Positions 47,807 through 57,057 of a stretch of DNA of 57,186 nucleotides are shown piece after piece. This stretch comes from Opitutaceae bacterium (GTDB lineage Bacteria; Verrucomicrobiota; Verrucomicrobiia; Opitutales; Opitutaceae). The notes under the pieces are model-generated. The model did no database searches. It was given only the letters and a program-made list of their open reading frames with translations, and was not told the DNA's origin. Numbering within the stretch: position 1 is the first letter of the stretch; each line of letters begins with the position of its first letter. The position numbers and the translations under genes were made by a program. The stretch is from assembly GCA_026125215.1 (NCBI GenBank), contig JAHCLN010000005.1:1-57186 (forward strand), given 5' to 3'.

Positions 47807-50231
47807 AGAGCGAAGCTCGCACCTTCTGCACTTCGTAAACCTCGATGACATCGCCCACCTCGTAGCCGTTGAAGTCGTCGAGCTTGACGCCGCACTCGAG
47901 GCCGGCGCGGACCTCGTTGGCGTCGTCCTTGAAACGCTTGAGCGTCTGGATCCGGCCCTCGTGGACGATCTCCTTCTTGCGCCGCAGGCGGGCCGCGGCG
48001 TTGCGGGTGATCTTGCCCTCGGTGACGAGACAGCCGGCGACAAAGCCCTTGCCCTGCGGAAACACGGCGCGGACCTCCGCACCGCCGAGCTTGATCTCCT
48101 TCAAGTCGGGCTCGAGCAGGTCGGCCATCATCTCGCGCACCTTGTCGGCAAGCTCGTAGATGATATCAAAGGTCTCGATCCGCACGTTGTGGTGCTTCGC
48201 GAGCGGAGTGACGCCGTTTTCCAGCTTGGTGTGGAAGCCGAGAATGACGGAGCCGGCGGCACCGGCCATGAGCACGTCGTTCTTGGTGATGAGGCCGACC
48301 TCGGTGGAGACGATCTCCAGGGTCACCTTGGTGCTCTTGATGCCTTCGAGAACATTGCGCAGCGCCTCGGCGGAGCCAAAGACATCGGTCTTCACGATGA
48401 CCTTGAGGACCTTGGCCTGGGTCGCGGCGATGTTGGCGAAGAGCTGCTCCACCGAAACCTCCTTCGGGGCCGCGGCGGCGGTGGTGACCGCCTTCTTGAG
48501 CCGCAGCTGTTCCTCCTCGGCAAGGCCTTCGGCCACGCGGACGTTTTTGACGGCCTTGAAGGTCGCGCCGCTGTCCGGCGTGCCCGACCAGCCGATCACG
48601 CGCACCGGCATGGCCGGCGGCGCTTCCTTGAGATTGCGGCCCATGTCGTCGAACATCGCGCGCACCTTGGCAAACTGGGCGCCGCTCACGATCGCATCGC
48701 CCACCTTCAGGGTGCCGCGTTGCACGATCACGGTGGCCAGCGGGCCGCGCCCAAAGTCGATCTCGGACTCGATGATGACGCCCTCGGCGTCGGCCTTGGG
48801 ATTGGCCTTCAGCTCCATCACGTCGGCCTGCAGGAGAATCATTTCGAGCAGCTCGCTGATGCCCTGGTTCTTGATCGCGGCCACCGGCACCACGATGGTT
48901 TCGCCGCCCCAGTCTTCCGGCGCGATGTTGCGCTCCTGCATCTGCTGCTTCACCCGGTCGAGGTTGGCGCCCTTCACGTCCATCTTGTTGACGGCCACGA
49001 TGAGCGCGACCTTGGCGTTCTGGGCATGTTTGAGCGCCTCGTCGGTCTGCGGCATGAAGCCGTCGTCCGCCGCCACGACGAGCACGGCGATGTCGGTGAC
49101 CTCGGCGCCGCGGGCGCGCATCTTGGTGAAGGCGGCGTGGCCGGGGGTGTCGAGGAAGGTGATTTTGCGGCCGTTGTGCTCGATCTGGTAGGCGCCGATA
49201 TGCTGGGTGATGCCGCCGGCCTCGCCCGCGGCCACATCCGCCTTGCGGATGGCATCGAGGAGGGAGGTTTTGCCGTGGTCAACGTGGCCCAGGATGCAGA
49301 CCACCGGGGGCCGGGGTGCGAGATTGCGGACCTCTTCTTCCTCGGCCAGCTTGCGTTGCTTGTCCTTGTCGTCGGCGGCCGGCGCTTTCTGGGCTTCGCC
49401 GCGATGCTTGATCTCAAGCATGAAGCCGTGCTTCTCCGCCACCTTGATGGCCATGGGCTCATCGATGGCCGAGTTCATGGAGGCGAAGCCGCCCGCCTGG
49501 TTGAGCTCGGAGATGAGCTTGAACGGCTTCAGGCCCAGCGCCGTCGCGAAGTCGCGCACGATGATGGGCGGTTTGATCTGGATGATCTTGATCTCGCCAT
49601 CTGCAGCCGCGGCCTGGGCCGGAGCGGCCATGGGCACGGTCACAGGGGCCGGAGCGCCGGCGGCGGGCGGCGGCGGTTTGGGCATGCCGGGAGACACGGC
49701 AGGACGAACCGGTGGCGGCGGCACGGACGCGGGCGGCGGAGCTTTGGCCACGGGCGCAGGCACGGCCGGAGGCGAAACCGGACGCACGGCAGCCGGAGCC
49801 GCCGGCGCGACGGGCCGCGGAATCGGTGGCGGAGCCATCGGGGCCTTGACCGGCGTCAGCGGTGCAGCCGGCCGCGGCGGAACCGGCGGAGTCACCGGGG
49901 CAGCGGGCGCGGCTTTGGCCGCGGCGGCCGCCGCCTCTTTCTCACGCACCACATCTTCCTTCGATTTGACAAACACTCCCGGCGGCAGGCTGACCTTGGG
50001 CGCAGCGGCCTCGGCCGTAGCCGCCGGTTCGGCCGGGGTCGCGGAGACAGCGGGCGCAGCCGTTTTCCTGGCGGCAAACTCCTCGCGCAGCGCGTCGGCG
50101 CTGATGTTGTCAACCGTGCTCGACACCGACTTCACATCCGGGCGGATGATGTTCCGCTCCTTCAGGAGCGCCAACATATCCTTGTTATCTAGGCCGAGTT
50201 CCTCGGCCAGTTTGTGGATGCGAATACTCAT
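47805..50231 (-). CDS. infB: Translation initiation factor IF-2
   Basis: The product is 808 aa. The N-terminal IF2_N domain (about residues 1-55, [20 protein letters not shown]) is followed by a Pro/Ala-rich linker to about residue 210, then the GTPase with G1 GHVDHGKT at about 315, DTPGHAAF and NKMD, and the C-terminal domains that bind fMet-tRNA. It is the essential factor that places initiator tRNA on the 30S subunit. It begins 21 bp after nusA. Confidence 0.97.
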   Translation of the reverse strand: MSIRIHKLAEELGLDNKDMLALLKERNIIRPDVKSVSSTVDNISADALREEFAARKTAAPAVSATPAEPAATAEAAAPKVSLPPGVFVKSKEDVVREKEAAAAAAKAAPAAPVTPPVPPRPAAPLTPVKAPMAPPPIPRPVAPAAPAAVRPVSPPAVPAPVAKAPPPASVPPPPVRPAVSPGMPKPPPPAAGAPAPVTVPMAAPAQAAAADGEIKIIQIKPPIIVRDFATALGLKPFKLISELNQAGGFASMNSAIDEPMAIKVAEKHGFMLEIKHRGEAQKAPAADDKDKQRKLAEEEEVRNLAPRPPVVCILGHVDHGKTSLLDAIRKADVAAGEAGGITQHIGAYQIEHNGRKITFLDTPGHAAFTKMRARGAEVTDIAVLVVAADDGFMPQTDEALKHAQNAKVALIVAVNKMDVKGANLDRVKQQMQERNIAPEDWGGETIVVPVAAIKNQGISELLEMILLQADVMELKANPKADAEGVIIESEIDFGRGPLATVIVQRGTLKVGDAIVSGAQFAKVRAMFDDMGRNLKEAPPAMPVRVIGWSGTPDSGATFKAVKNVRVAEGLAEEEQLRLKKAVTTAAAAPKEVSVEQLFANIAATQAKVLKVIVKTDVFGSAEALRNVLEGIKSTKVTLEIVSTEVGLITKNDVLMAGAAGSVILGFHTKLENGVTPLAKHHNVRIETFDIIYELADKVREMMADLLEPDLKEIKLGGAEVRAVFPQGKGFVAGCLVTEGKITRNAAARLRRKKEIVHEGRIQTLKRFKDDANEVRAGLECGVKLDDFNGYEVGDVIEVYEVQKVRASL

Positions 50232-50252
50232 GCGTTGCTGGATGCGGAAAAA

Positions 50253-51488
50253 TTACGACTGGGGCTGCTGGTTAACACGGGTGATGATGTCCTGGGCTTC
50301 CTCGGCGGCGAACCCGGCATCAACCAGATCGTCGGCCTCGACGTCCTGGAAGGCGGCGGGCGAGTTGATGCCCATGTCCACGAGTCGGGCAGCGATGCCG
50401 GCATCAAGGGCGAAGGCCTTGACGAGGGAATCGATGGCGGTCTGGCGCGGGTTGTCGCCCATCGCCTTGAACTCCTCGATGTCGAGCCGCCAGCCGATGA
50501 GGCGGGAGGTCAGCCGGGCGTTCTGCCCTTTGCGCCCGATGGCCACGGCGAGGTCGTCGGTCGCCACCTTGAGCAGGATGCGGTGATCCTTTTCGTTGAT
50601 GATAATCTCGCGCGGCACCGCGGGCTTCAGCGCCTCGATGATCATGGCCTTCGGGTCCGCGAAATAATTGATGATGTCGATCTTCTCGCCGCCGAGCTCG
50701 CGCACGATGGTCTTCACGCGGGCGCCCCGGGCACCCACACAGGCGCCGACCGGGTCCACCTTCGGATCCGTGCTGGTGACGGCGATCTTGGTGCGGTAGC
50801 CGGGCTCGCGGGCAAAGGCCTCGATCTTGACGGTGCCGTCGGCGATCTCGGTGACCTCAAGCTCGAACAGGCGGCGGACGAACTTCGGGCTCGCGCGGCT
50901 GAGGATGATCTCGGGGCCGCGCGGCGTGGAGTCGATGGACATCAACAGGCAGCGGATGCGCTCGCCCGGCTGGTATTCCTCGGCCGGCACCTGCTCCTTG
51001 CCGGGCATGATCGCCTCGGCCTTGCCGAGGTCGATATAGAGGTCGTTGCGTTCGCGGCGGCGGACCGTGCCGGTGACGATGTTGCCGACCTGATCCTTGA
51101 AATCGTCGTAGATGCGGTCCTTTTCAAACTGGCGCAGACGTTGCATGACGGCCTGCCGCGCGGTCTGCGCGGCGATGCGGCCGAGCGTGGACGGATCGAT
51201 CTCCTTTTCGATGAGCTCACCGAGGGCTGCTCCGGGCTTCAGGACCTGGGCTTTTTCGATGTGGATCTCGGTCTTGGGATTGCTGACGGAATCGACCACT
51301 TTGAGCAGGGCCCAGGCATGCATCTGCCCGTTCTTCGGATTGATCTCAATCTTGAGCTCCTGACCGGAGTTAACTCCCTTTTGCGCAGCAGTTTTCAGCG
51401 CATTGGTGATCGTCGAGATCATGTCGGCGCGACCGATCCCCTTCTCCTTCTCCATATATTCCAGGACGGATAGAATTTCGCTGCTCAT
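50253..51488 (-). CDS. nusA: Transcription termination/antitermination factor NusA
   Basis: The product is 411 aa. It comprises an N-terminal RNA-polymerase-binding domain, an S1 domain (about residues 135-200, [21 protein letters not shown]), two KH domains with [21 protein letters not shown] and [16 protein letters not shown], and a short helix-hairpin-helix tail ([18 protein letters not shown]) in place of the two full C-terminal repeats of E. coli. The rimP gene that usually precedes nusA is not present. Transcription must pass a terminator-like hairpin 18 bp upstream of the ATG. Confidence 0.96.
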   Translation of the reverse strand: MSSEILSVLEYMEKEKGIGRADMISTITNALKTAAQKGVNSGQELKIEINPKNGQMHAWALLKVVDSVSNPKTEIHIEKAQVLKPGAALGELIEKEIDPSTLGRIAAQTARQAVMQRLRQFEKDRIYDDFKDQVGNIVTGTVRRRERNDLYIDLGKAEAIMPGKEQVPAEEYQPGERIRCLLMSIDSTPRGPEIILSRASPKFVRRLFELEVTEIADGTVKIEAFAREPGYRTKIAVTSTDPKVDPVGACVGARGARVKTIVRELGGEKIDIINYFADPKAMIIEALKPAVPREIIINEKDHRILLKVATDDLAVAIGRKGQNARLTSRLIGWRLDIEEFKAMGDNPRQTAIDSLVKAFALDAGIAARLVDMGINSPAAFQDVEADDLVDAGFAAEEAQDIITRVNQQPQS

Positions 51489-51505
51489 ATGCTTGATAAA
51501 TAAGG

Positions 51506-51532
51506 AAAAAAAAAGCGGGCCGCAGGGCCCAC
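51506..51532 (-). promoter_or_regulatory. Terminator-like attenuator hairpin in the nusA leader
   Basis: On the minus strand GGGCC-CTGC-GGCCC, extended by a U-G and a G-C pair, is followed directly by nine T residues (51514-51506). It ends about 18 bp before the nusA ATG. A second, weaker hairpin (CACTT/AAGTG, 51545-51530) sits just before it and shares one base, a possible competing structure. Confidence 0.65.
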
Positions 51533-51563
51533 TTATTGAAAAGTGAGTTTGATTGAGTCGGTG

Positions 51564-51593
51564 AACGTATTCGCCGGCCGCAAACCTTGTCAA
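51564..51593 (-). promoter_or_regulatory. Sigma-70-type promoter for nusA operon
   Basis: On the minus strand a perfect TTGACA -35 (51593-51588) is followed after 17-18 bp by ATACGT/TACGTT (51570-51564). The -35 overlaps the stop codon of the upstream DUF2851 gene. A transcript from here would have a leader of roughly 65 nt including the attenuator-like hairpin. Confidence 0.55.
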
Positions 51594-52810
51594 GCCCTCG
51601 GCCGGTCGCCCGCCGGCCCGGACGCAAGGAGGCGGTCCAGCAGGCCCTGCGCGGGGCCGTGGCAGGCCGGTGCCGACGGGCTCCGGAACACATCGAGTTC
51701 GCGGAGTGCCCGCAGCCATGTCGGCGGCAGGTCGCCCGGAAACCAATGGTGCCACAATCCGTGCAGGGCCCGGTCCGTCCGGGCCGCCAACAAGGGCAGC
51801 CAGCCGTCGGTCACAAGGTTGTTCCAGCGGCTGCCTCCCGCCTGACCCGCACAAATCTGCGCCCGCCAACGCCCGCCAAGCGCCACCAGCCGGTGTTCAC
51901 GCCGCACCCGGGCGGTCTCCTCGCTCGCAACCACCTCCGGCAACTCTCGCCCGAAGGCCTCGAGCCGCACGGGCCAGTCGGGAACCGCCGTCGTCCAAGC
52001 CGCATATTGCCGCAGCCGCGTGCGCGGGTGATTCGCGGGCCGCACGCCCTGCAGGCTCCAGCTTTCCGTTGCAAAAATCTCATCGGCCCCGCGTTCGCCG
52101 CCGGTCCAAACGGCCAGGGGATGGGCCGCGGCCACGCGCAACATCGGAGCGCGGTTGAAACGGTAGCCGAGAATCTCCAACGCCGCGTGATGACAGGCCT
52201 GCGCCCAACCAAGCTTGGCCACGCGCAACCGCGCGAAATGCACTTTCTGCGCCCAGCGCCGCTCGCTGCGTTTGACCAGCTCTGCCGCCAGCTCGTCCGG
52301 CGCAAGTCCGCGCAGCAACCCGAGCGCATGATCCAGCGGCCGGCCCGCCAACTGCTCCACCGCCGCCTCGGCGGCATATTCCTCAAGGTCGCAGTGCAGC
52401 AAAGGCAACAAGGCCGCGACCGGGATCGCCCGCCCATCTCCCGCGACGGTGCGGTGATCCGCCGGCGGTGGAAACAGGACGACGTGCAGACGGACCCCCT
52501 CGTAGGCCGGATCGGCCGCATGCCGGTGCGCGGCCCAGTCGCCTGCGTGCAGGTGCAGTTCCACATCGCCCTGCACCACGCCTCCGCCGTCAAAGCGCAA
52601 TCGCGCCCCGCGAAAATCCGGCCCACCCAGCGCATTCCAGCGGCCGGGGTCGAGCACCCGAACCTGCCGTCCGTCGGTCGTCGCCAACCGGCTCCGGTCA
52701 AAATCGCCGCGCGCCCAGATCTGCTGGAGCAGTTTCTCGGAAAACGTGAAGGGGCCGTAGAGACCTTGAATCTCCGCCACCGCGGGGCCGGGGTTGGCAC
52801 TGCGCGTCAT
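51590..52810 (-). CDS. DUF2851 family protein
   Basis: The product is 406 aa and cytoplasmic. It shows the DUF2851 features: an N-terminal [21 protein letters not shown], the [31 protein letters not shown] core with conserved Asp/His residues, and [13 protein letters not shown] in the middle. The function of the family is unknown. It lies directly upstream of nusA on the same strand but is probably on a separate transcript because the nusA promoter overlaps its end. Confidence 0.85.
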   Translation of the reverse strand: MTRSANPGPAVAEIQGLYGPFTFSEKLLQQIWARGDFDRSRLATTDGRQVRVLDPGRWNALGGPDFRGARLRFDGGGVVQGDVELHLHAGDWAAHRHAADPAYEGVRLHVVLFPPPADHRTVAGDGRAIPVAALLPLLHCDLEEYAAEAAVEQLAGRPLDHALGLLRGLAPDELAAELVKRSERRWAQKVHFARLRVAKLGWAQACHHAALEILGYRFNRAPMLRVAAAHPLAVWTGGERGADEIFATESWSLQGVRPANHPRTRLRQYAAWTTAVPDWPVRLEAFGRELPEVVASEETARVRREHRLVALGGRWRAQICAGQAGGSRWNNLVTDGWLPLLAARTDRALHGLWHHWFPGDLPPTWLRALRELDVFRSPSAPACHGPAQGLLDRLLASGPAGDRPRA

Positions 52811-52878
52811 GCCGCCAGCCTGCCCGCCCCGAGAAAGCTCGACAAGCCCGGCGTTTCGCCGAGTTTTTCCCGCATTCG

Positions 52879-52966
52879 GGTGGGGTGGCAGAGTGGTCTA
52901 TCGCGGCGGTCTTGAAAACCGCTGAACCGCAAGGTTCCGGGGGTTCGAATCCCTCCCCCACCGCCA
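52879..52966 (+). tRNA. tRNA-Ser (TGA)
   Basis: This is an 88-nt class II tRNA. Acceptor GGTGGGG pairs with CCCCACC, the anticodon stem GCGGT/ACCGC carries loop CTTGAAA with anticodon TGA, the long variable arm is TGAACCGCAAGGTTCC, and the T loop is GTTCGAATC. The discriminator is G and CCA is encoded (52964-52966), which fits serine. Confidence 0.97.
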
Positions 52967-52994
52967 GCCTTCGCTGGTGCGGCCACCAGCGCCA

Positions 52995-53885
52995 TCAGGC
53001 CTGACGCAAAAAATCCCGGGCCGCGAGGAAGCCGCGCTGTTCGCCGGCGACGGTGCCGTTGTGGTCCACGTCCTCCAGTTCGATGGCAACAAAGCCGGCG
53101 TAGTTCACGGCCTGCAATTCGGCGAGCAGCGCAGACCAAGGAGCGCGGCCCGCGCCCGGAATGGTGTAGCGCCAATACGAGCCGCCCCATGCGAAACCTT
53201 CCGCAAAAACCGGCGCCTGTTCGTGCCCGAGCTGATACAGCCGCTCCGCATCAATCAGGGTGTCCTTCCCGTGGACGTGCACCACCTGCGGCGCGAATTC
53301 TTTCAGGAAGCGCAGCGGATCGATGCCCATGCGGATGAGGTGCGAGGGATCGTAGTTGATGCCGTAGTGCGGCGAATTCATCTCCTGCAGAAACGCACGG
53401 TAGGACTCCGGCGTGCAGCAATGCGCGTTGCAGCCCGGCCAGCCTTCGATGGCGATGCGCGTGTCGGTCGCGCGCAGGAGGTCGCGCAGTTGGCCGTAGC
53501 TCTCGACCATGTAACCGAAGGTTTCCTTGCGCGGGAGATTCACGTCCTCGGCCAGCATGACCACGAAATGGATCCGGATGCCCTGCGCCGACGCCGCCCG
53601 CACCGACGCCTGCGCGAGGGCCACGGCCTCGCGGCGCCGGCCCGCATCGGCCGAGAGCATGCCGCCCCACTCGCGGCCGAGCAGATCGGCCGTGCCGACC
53701 GGCAGGCCCGCCTGCCGCCATTCGGACGCCGTTGCCTGCACGCCGGAGAAGATGTCAACGCAGGCGAAGCCTTCGCGCACGGCCCACGCCGCGGTTTCCG
53801 CGATAGGCTGGGCGGCGAGCGGGCCGGTGAGACGGAGTCCGATGGCGAAGCCACCGGTGCGGGTGCGGGCGGGGTTGGCGGTCAT
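52995..53885 (-). CDS. Sugar phosphate isomerase/epimerase-like TIM barrel
   Basis: The product is 296 aa with the xylose-isomerase-like (AP endonuclease 2) fold. Probable metal ligands are Glu in IAIEGWPG, Asp-His in INYDPSHLIRMG, His in VVHVHGKD and Glu in FVAIELEDVD near the C-terminus. Members isomerise or epimerise sugars or inosose. It lies 69 bp after an AraC-type regulator on the same strand. The exact substrate is not deducible. Confidence 0.85.
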   Translation of the reverse strand: MTANPARTRTGGFAIGLRLTGPLAAQPIAETAAWAVREGFACVDIFSGVQATASEWRQAGLPVGTADLLGREWGGMLSADAGRRREAVALAQASVRAASAQGIRIHFVVMLAEDVNLPRKETFGYMVESYGQLRDLLRATDTRIAIEGWPGCNAHCCTPESYRAFLQEMNSPHYGINYDPSHLIRMGIDPLRFLKEFAPQVVHVHGKDTLIDAERLYQLGHEQAPVFAEGFAWGGSYWRYTIPGAGRAPWSALLAELQAVNYAGFVAIELEDVDHNGTVAGEQRGFLAARDFLRQA

Positions 53886-53954
53886 GGGCAGGGTGCGGGG
53901 AACAGTTCAGGAATCCTGCCGGCTGTCACTTCCCTATTCGCTTTAACGTCCACT

Positions 53955-54713
53955 TCAACGGACGCGCTTGCGCCGCAGGCGGGCGCGCATTTCCCGCGGC
54001 GAAAGCCGGAAATGCCGGCGGAACAGTTTCGACAACTGATATTCGTCGCCGAGGCCGACGGCCGGCGCGATCGCCTTCACCGGCAGGCCCGTCGTCAGCA
54101 TGAGGGTGCGGGCCTGATTGAGCCGGATGCGCTGGAGGTCGCGCATCGGCGTGGTGCCGCTGAGCCGGCGAAATTTGCGCACGTAGGCGAATTTGCTCAT
54201 GCCGCAGCGCCGCGCAAGATCGTCCAAGTATATCCGCCCGGTCAGGCTCTGCTGCATATGCTGGCGCTGGTCGGTGAGCCAGGGATCCACCGGCGAGGCG
54301 CAGAGGCGGCGGGTTTCGTGCAGGAGGGCGCGCAGGAGCGGCGTCTGGCGTTCCGGGGCCACGCCCGCCCGGTGGTCGCGCACCAGCCACGCCGCCATCT
54401 GCCGCACCCGACCGTCGGCGTCGCGCAGGCGCAGGTCAAAGTGATTGAGCGCCGCCTCCTCCGCCTTGAACACGAGGAAAAACGTGCTCACCGGTTCCTT
54501 GCGGTCGGAGATTTCCTTGTGCACGTGGCCGGCCCGGTAGAGCAGCAGATCCCCCGCCACGGCCGTCAGGCTTTGCCCGTCCATCTCCAGCCGCATCCGT
54601 CCCGCGAGGACCACGATAAGCTCGTGCACCTGATGGCTGTGCGGCGGCATGTGCCAGTCCGGTTCGGGGCGCACTTCTCCGGCGCTGAGGAATTCGGGTT
54701 CGGGGCCGACCAT
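53955..54713 (-). CDS. AraC-family transcriptional regulator with cupin sensor
   Basis: The product is 252 aa. The N-terminal cupin (HMPPHSHQVHELIVVLAGRM) binds a small ligand. The C-terminal double helix-turn-helix (about residues 150-248) includes LDDLARRCGMSKFAYVRKFRR and AVGLGDEYQLSKLFRRHFRLSPREMR. ATG 54713 is preferred over 54749 because it has a GGAA ribosome-binding sequence at a normal distance, and the latter would start inside an inverted repeat. It is divergent from the oxidoreductase gene and may regulate the sugar genes on both sides. Confidence 0.88.
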   Translation of the reverse strand: MVGPEPEFLSAGEVRPEPDWHMPPHSHQVHELIVVLAGRMRLEMDGQSLTAVAGDLLLYRAGHVHKEISDRKEPVSTFFLVFKAEEAALNHFDLRLRDADGRVRQMAAWLVRDHRAGVAPERQTPLLRALLHETRRLCASPVDPWLTDQRQHMQQSLTGRIYLDDLARRCGMSKFAYVRKFRRLSGTTPMRDLQRIRLNQARTLMLTTGLPVKAIAPAVGLGDEYQLSKLFRRHFRLSPREMRARLRRKRVR

Positions 54714-54746
54714 GGGCAATTTCCGACAAGTGTTGGCAATCGCCGC

Positions 54747-54767
54747 CATTCCGGCGAGCCCGGAATG
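54747..54767. promoter_or_regulatory. 8-bp inverted repeat operator candidate
   Basis: CATTCCGG (54747-54754) and CCGGAATG (54760-54767) are perfect arms with a 5-nt spacer. It lies in the 72-bp gap between the divergent AraC gene and the Gfo/Idh/MocA gene, where a dimeric regulator could bind. Confidence 0.45.
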
Positions 54768-54785
54768 CTGCTAGTTTCAACGCGT

Positions 54786-55847
54786 ATGCCCCAACAAAAA
54801 GTCCGTCTGGCTTTCGCCGGCGTCGGCGGGATGGGTCAAGCCGCCCACCTCCGCAACTACGCCACCCTGCGTGATGACTGCGAGGTCGTCGCCCTCGCCG
54901 AGCTTCGGCCGAAACTGGCCCAGTCCGTCGCCCGCAAATACAATATTCCCCGCACCTATGGCACCATTGCCGAGATGCTGGCCGCCGAGAAGGTGGACGG
55001 CATCGTCGCCTCCCAGCCGTTCTGGCGTCATGGGGTGCTGGTGCCCGAGATCGTGCAGGCAGGCGTCCCGGTCTTCACCGAGAAGCCCATTGCCGCCTCG
55101 CTGGCCGTCGGCGAACGCATCGTCGCCGCCGTCGCGCAGAGCGGCACGTGGCACATGGTCGGCTATCACAAGCGCAGCGACCCCGCGACTGAGTTCGCCA
55201 AGCGCACCATCGACGGGCTCAAGGCCTCCGGCGAGCTCGGCAAGCTGAAGTATGTCCGCATCTCGATGCCCCCCGGCGACTGGATCGCCAGCGGCTGGAC
55301 CGAGAACATCCACACCGACGACCCGATGCCGAACCTGGAGTTGGACCCGAAGCCGGCGGACATGGACGAGGCCACGACCAAGGACTACGAGGCCTTCGTC
55401 AATTACTACATCCACCAGGTAAACCTCATGCGGTTCCTCGTCGGCGAACCCTACAAAGTCACCTATGCCGACCCCGCACAGGTGCTCTTCATCGCCCACA
55501 GCGCCAGCGGCGTGCCCTGCACCCTGGAGATGGCCGCCTACTCCACGACCCTCGACTGGCAGGAGACCGCGCTCGTCGCGTTCGAGCGCGGCTACGTGAA
55601 GCTCTCCCTGCCCGCGCCGCTCGCCTTCAACCGTCCCGGCACGGTCGAGATCCTGCGCGACCCCGGCAACGGCGCTACTCCCGTCACGAGCCACCCGCAG
55701 ATGCCTTGGGTTCACGCCATGCGTAACCAGGCGCTCAACTTCATCAAGGCCGTGCGCGGCGAAGCCCCCGCTCCCTGCCTTGCCGCCGAGGCACTCGAGG
55801 ACCTGCGCGTGGCCCGCGACTACATCCGCCTCCTGAAAGGAGTCTGA
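54786..55847 (+). CDS. Gfo/Idh/MocA-family oxidoreductase
   Basis: The product is 353 aa. It has a Rossmann motif GVGGMGQAAH, the EKPIAASLAVG segment with the catalytic Lys, and a C-terminal substrate domain with FVNYYIHQVNLMRFLVG. It likely oxidises a sugar or sugar acid. ATG 54786 is chosen because the much longer frame upstream runs antisense through the isomerase and AraC genes. The next gene starts 4 bp after its stop, so they are one operon. Confidence 0.9.
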   Translation: MPQQKVRLAFAGVGGMGQAAHLRNYATLRDDCEVVALAELRPKLAQSVARKYNIPRTYGTIAEMLAAEKVDGIVASQPFWRHGVLVPEIVQAGVPVFTEKPIAASLAVGERIVAAVAQSGTWHMVGYHKRSDPATEFAKRTIDGLKASGELGKLKYVRISMPPGDWIASGWTENIHTDDPMPNLELDPKPADMDEATTKDYEAFVNYYIHQVNLMRFLVGEPYKVTYADPAQVLFIAHSASGVPCTLEMAAYSTTLDWQETALVAFERGYVKLSLPAPLAFNRPGTVEILRDPGNGATPVTSHPQMPWVHAMRNQALNFIKAVRGEAPAPCLAAEALEDLRVARDYIRLLKGV

Positions 55848-55851
55848 CCCC

Positions 55852-56955
55852 ATGGCCCTCCAATTCCGCAAAATCGTGCTGTCGGCCGAGCGCTACGAAT
55901 CCGCGGGCGTCTTCGACGTCAACGGCGACGGCATCCCCGACATCGTCAGCGGCGGCTTCTGGTATGAAGGCCCCGACTTCAGGAAACAGCACAAGATCGG
56001 TCACATCCCCGCCCACGACGAATACTACGACGACTTCTCGACCATCCCGATGGACGTCAACGGCAACGGCCGGCTCGACTACATCACCGGCGGCTGGTGG
56101 GGCAACACCCTGCGCTGGCGCGAGAATCCCGGCGTCGCCGGCCAGGAGTGGCCCGAGCACATCATCGCCGAGACCGGCAACATCGAGACCACGCGCGCGT
56201 GGGATGTGGACGGCGACGGCGAACTCGAGCTCGTGCCCAACACGCCCGGCAAGCCGCTCGTGGTTTACAAGCTCATCCGCGACGCCAACGGCAAGGGCAC
56301 CGGCAAGTTCGCCGCGCACAAATTGAAGTTCAAGGGCCGCGAGAACGACCATCAGGGGCACGGCCTCGGCTTCGGCGACCTCACCGGCAACGGCCGCGGT
56401 GATTTCGTGCTCACCGACGGCTGGCTCGAAGCGCCCTCCGATCCCTACAACGGCGAGTGGATCTGGCATCCCGAGTTCAAGCTCGGCCGTGCGCCCAGCG
56501 TGCCGATCCTCGTCGTGGACCTCAACGGTGACGGGAAAAACGAACTCATCCTCGGCGAAGGCCACGGCTACGGCCTGAGCTGGTGGGAATACAAGCTCGA
56601 TGCCACCGGTCAGCGCACCTGGACCCGCCACGAGATCGATCCGCTCAGCAGCCAGTATCATGACCTGCAGTGGGTGGACATCGACGGCGACGGCCAGTGT
56701 GAGCTGATCACCGGGAAACGCTTCCGCGCCCACCCGCAGGGCGACGGCGGCGACAAGGACCCCTACGGCTGGTATGTTTTCAAATGGACCGGCGAATGTT
56801 TCGTGAAGCACGTCGTGGATTTCGGCCCCATCGGCACCGGCAAGGGCCTCGGCATCCACTTCGCCGTCGCCGACCTCAACGGCGACGGCCGGCTCGACGT
56901 CGTCGCCCCCGGCAAAGACGGCCTCGCGATCTATCTCAATCAAGGCAACGGCTGA
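55852..56955 (+). CDS. FG-GAP/VCBS-repeat beta-propeller protein without signal peptide
   Basis: The product is 367 aa built of FG-GAP repeats with calcium-loop motifs: DVNGDGIPD, DVNGNGRLD, DVDGDGELE, DLTGNGRGD, DLNGDGKNE, DIDGDGQCE and DLNGDGRLD, seven in all, which suggests a seven-bladed propeller. There is no signal peptide or anchor, unusual for a family that is mostly extracellular. A strong ribosome-binding sequence AAAGGAG (55836-55842) sits 9 bp before the ATG and decides the start. Between an oxidoreductase and a sugar isomerase, it may be an intracellular lyase or sugar-binding enzyme; this is a guess. Confidence 0.8.
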   Translation: MALQFRKIVLSAERYESAGVFDVNGDGIPDIVSGGFWYEGPDFRKQHKIGHIPAHDEYYDDFSTIPMDVNGNGRLDYITGGWWGNTLRWRENPGVAGQEWPEHIIAETGNIETTRAWDVDGDGELELVPNTPGKPLVVYKLIRDANGKGTGKFAAHKLKFKGRENDHQGHGLGFGDLTGNGRGDFVLTDGWLEAPSDPYNGEWIWHPEFKLGRAPSVPILVVDLNGDGKNELILGEGHGYGLSWWEYKLDATGQRTWTRHEIDPLSSQYHDLQWVDIDGDGQCELITGKRFRAHPQGDGGDKDPYGWYVFKWTGECFVKHVVDFGPIGTGKGLGIHFAVADLNGDGRLDVVAPGKDGLAIYLNQGNG

Positions 56956-56988
56956 GGCCACTAACCTTGCACAAAGAAATGACGCACA

Positions 56989-57035
56989 GGTAGGGCCCGA
57001 CCTCCGGGCGGGCCGCTCGGAGATCTGCCCCTGCC
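56989..57035. repeat. Copy 2 of the short intergenic repeat, as an imperfect hairpin
   Basis: Bases 57012-57035 match 11272-11295 at 22 of 24 positions. Here the preceding GGTAGGG...CTCCGGGCGGGCC (56989-57013) is an imperfect reverse complement of it, so the copy can fold into a ~24-bp interrupted stem. It lies between the propeller and isomerase genes. Confidence 0.6.
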
Positions 57036-57057
57036 TTCAACCACCCCAACCTACCCC

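Noticed and set aside
47961..50192. Long plus-strand open frame opposite infB
   Set aside because: It mirrors the infB linker and GTPase in another frame; extreme Gly/Arg/His repeats come from the antisense of the Pro/Ala linker.
52977..54785. Plus-strand open frame joined to the last Gfo/Idh/MocA gene
   Set aside because: It runs antisense through the isomerase and AraC genes and would give a fusion without homology; the ATG at 54786 starts the Rossmann fold.
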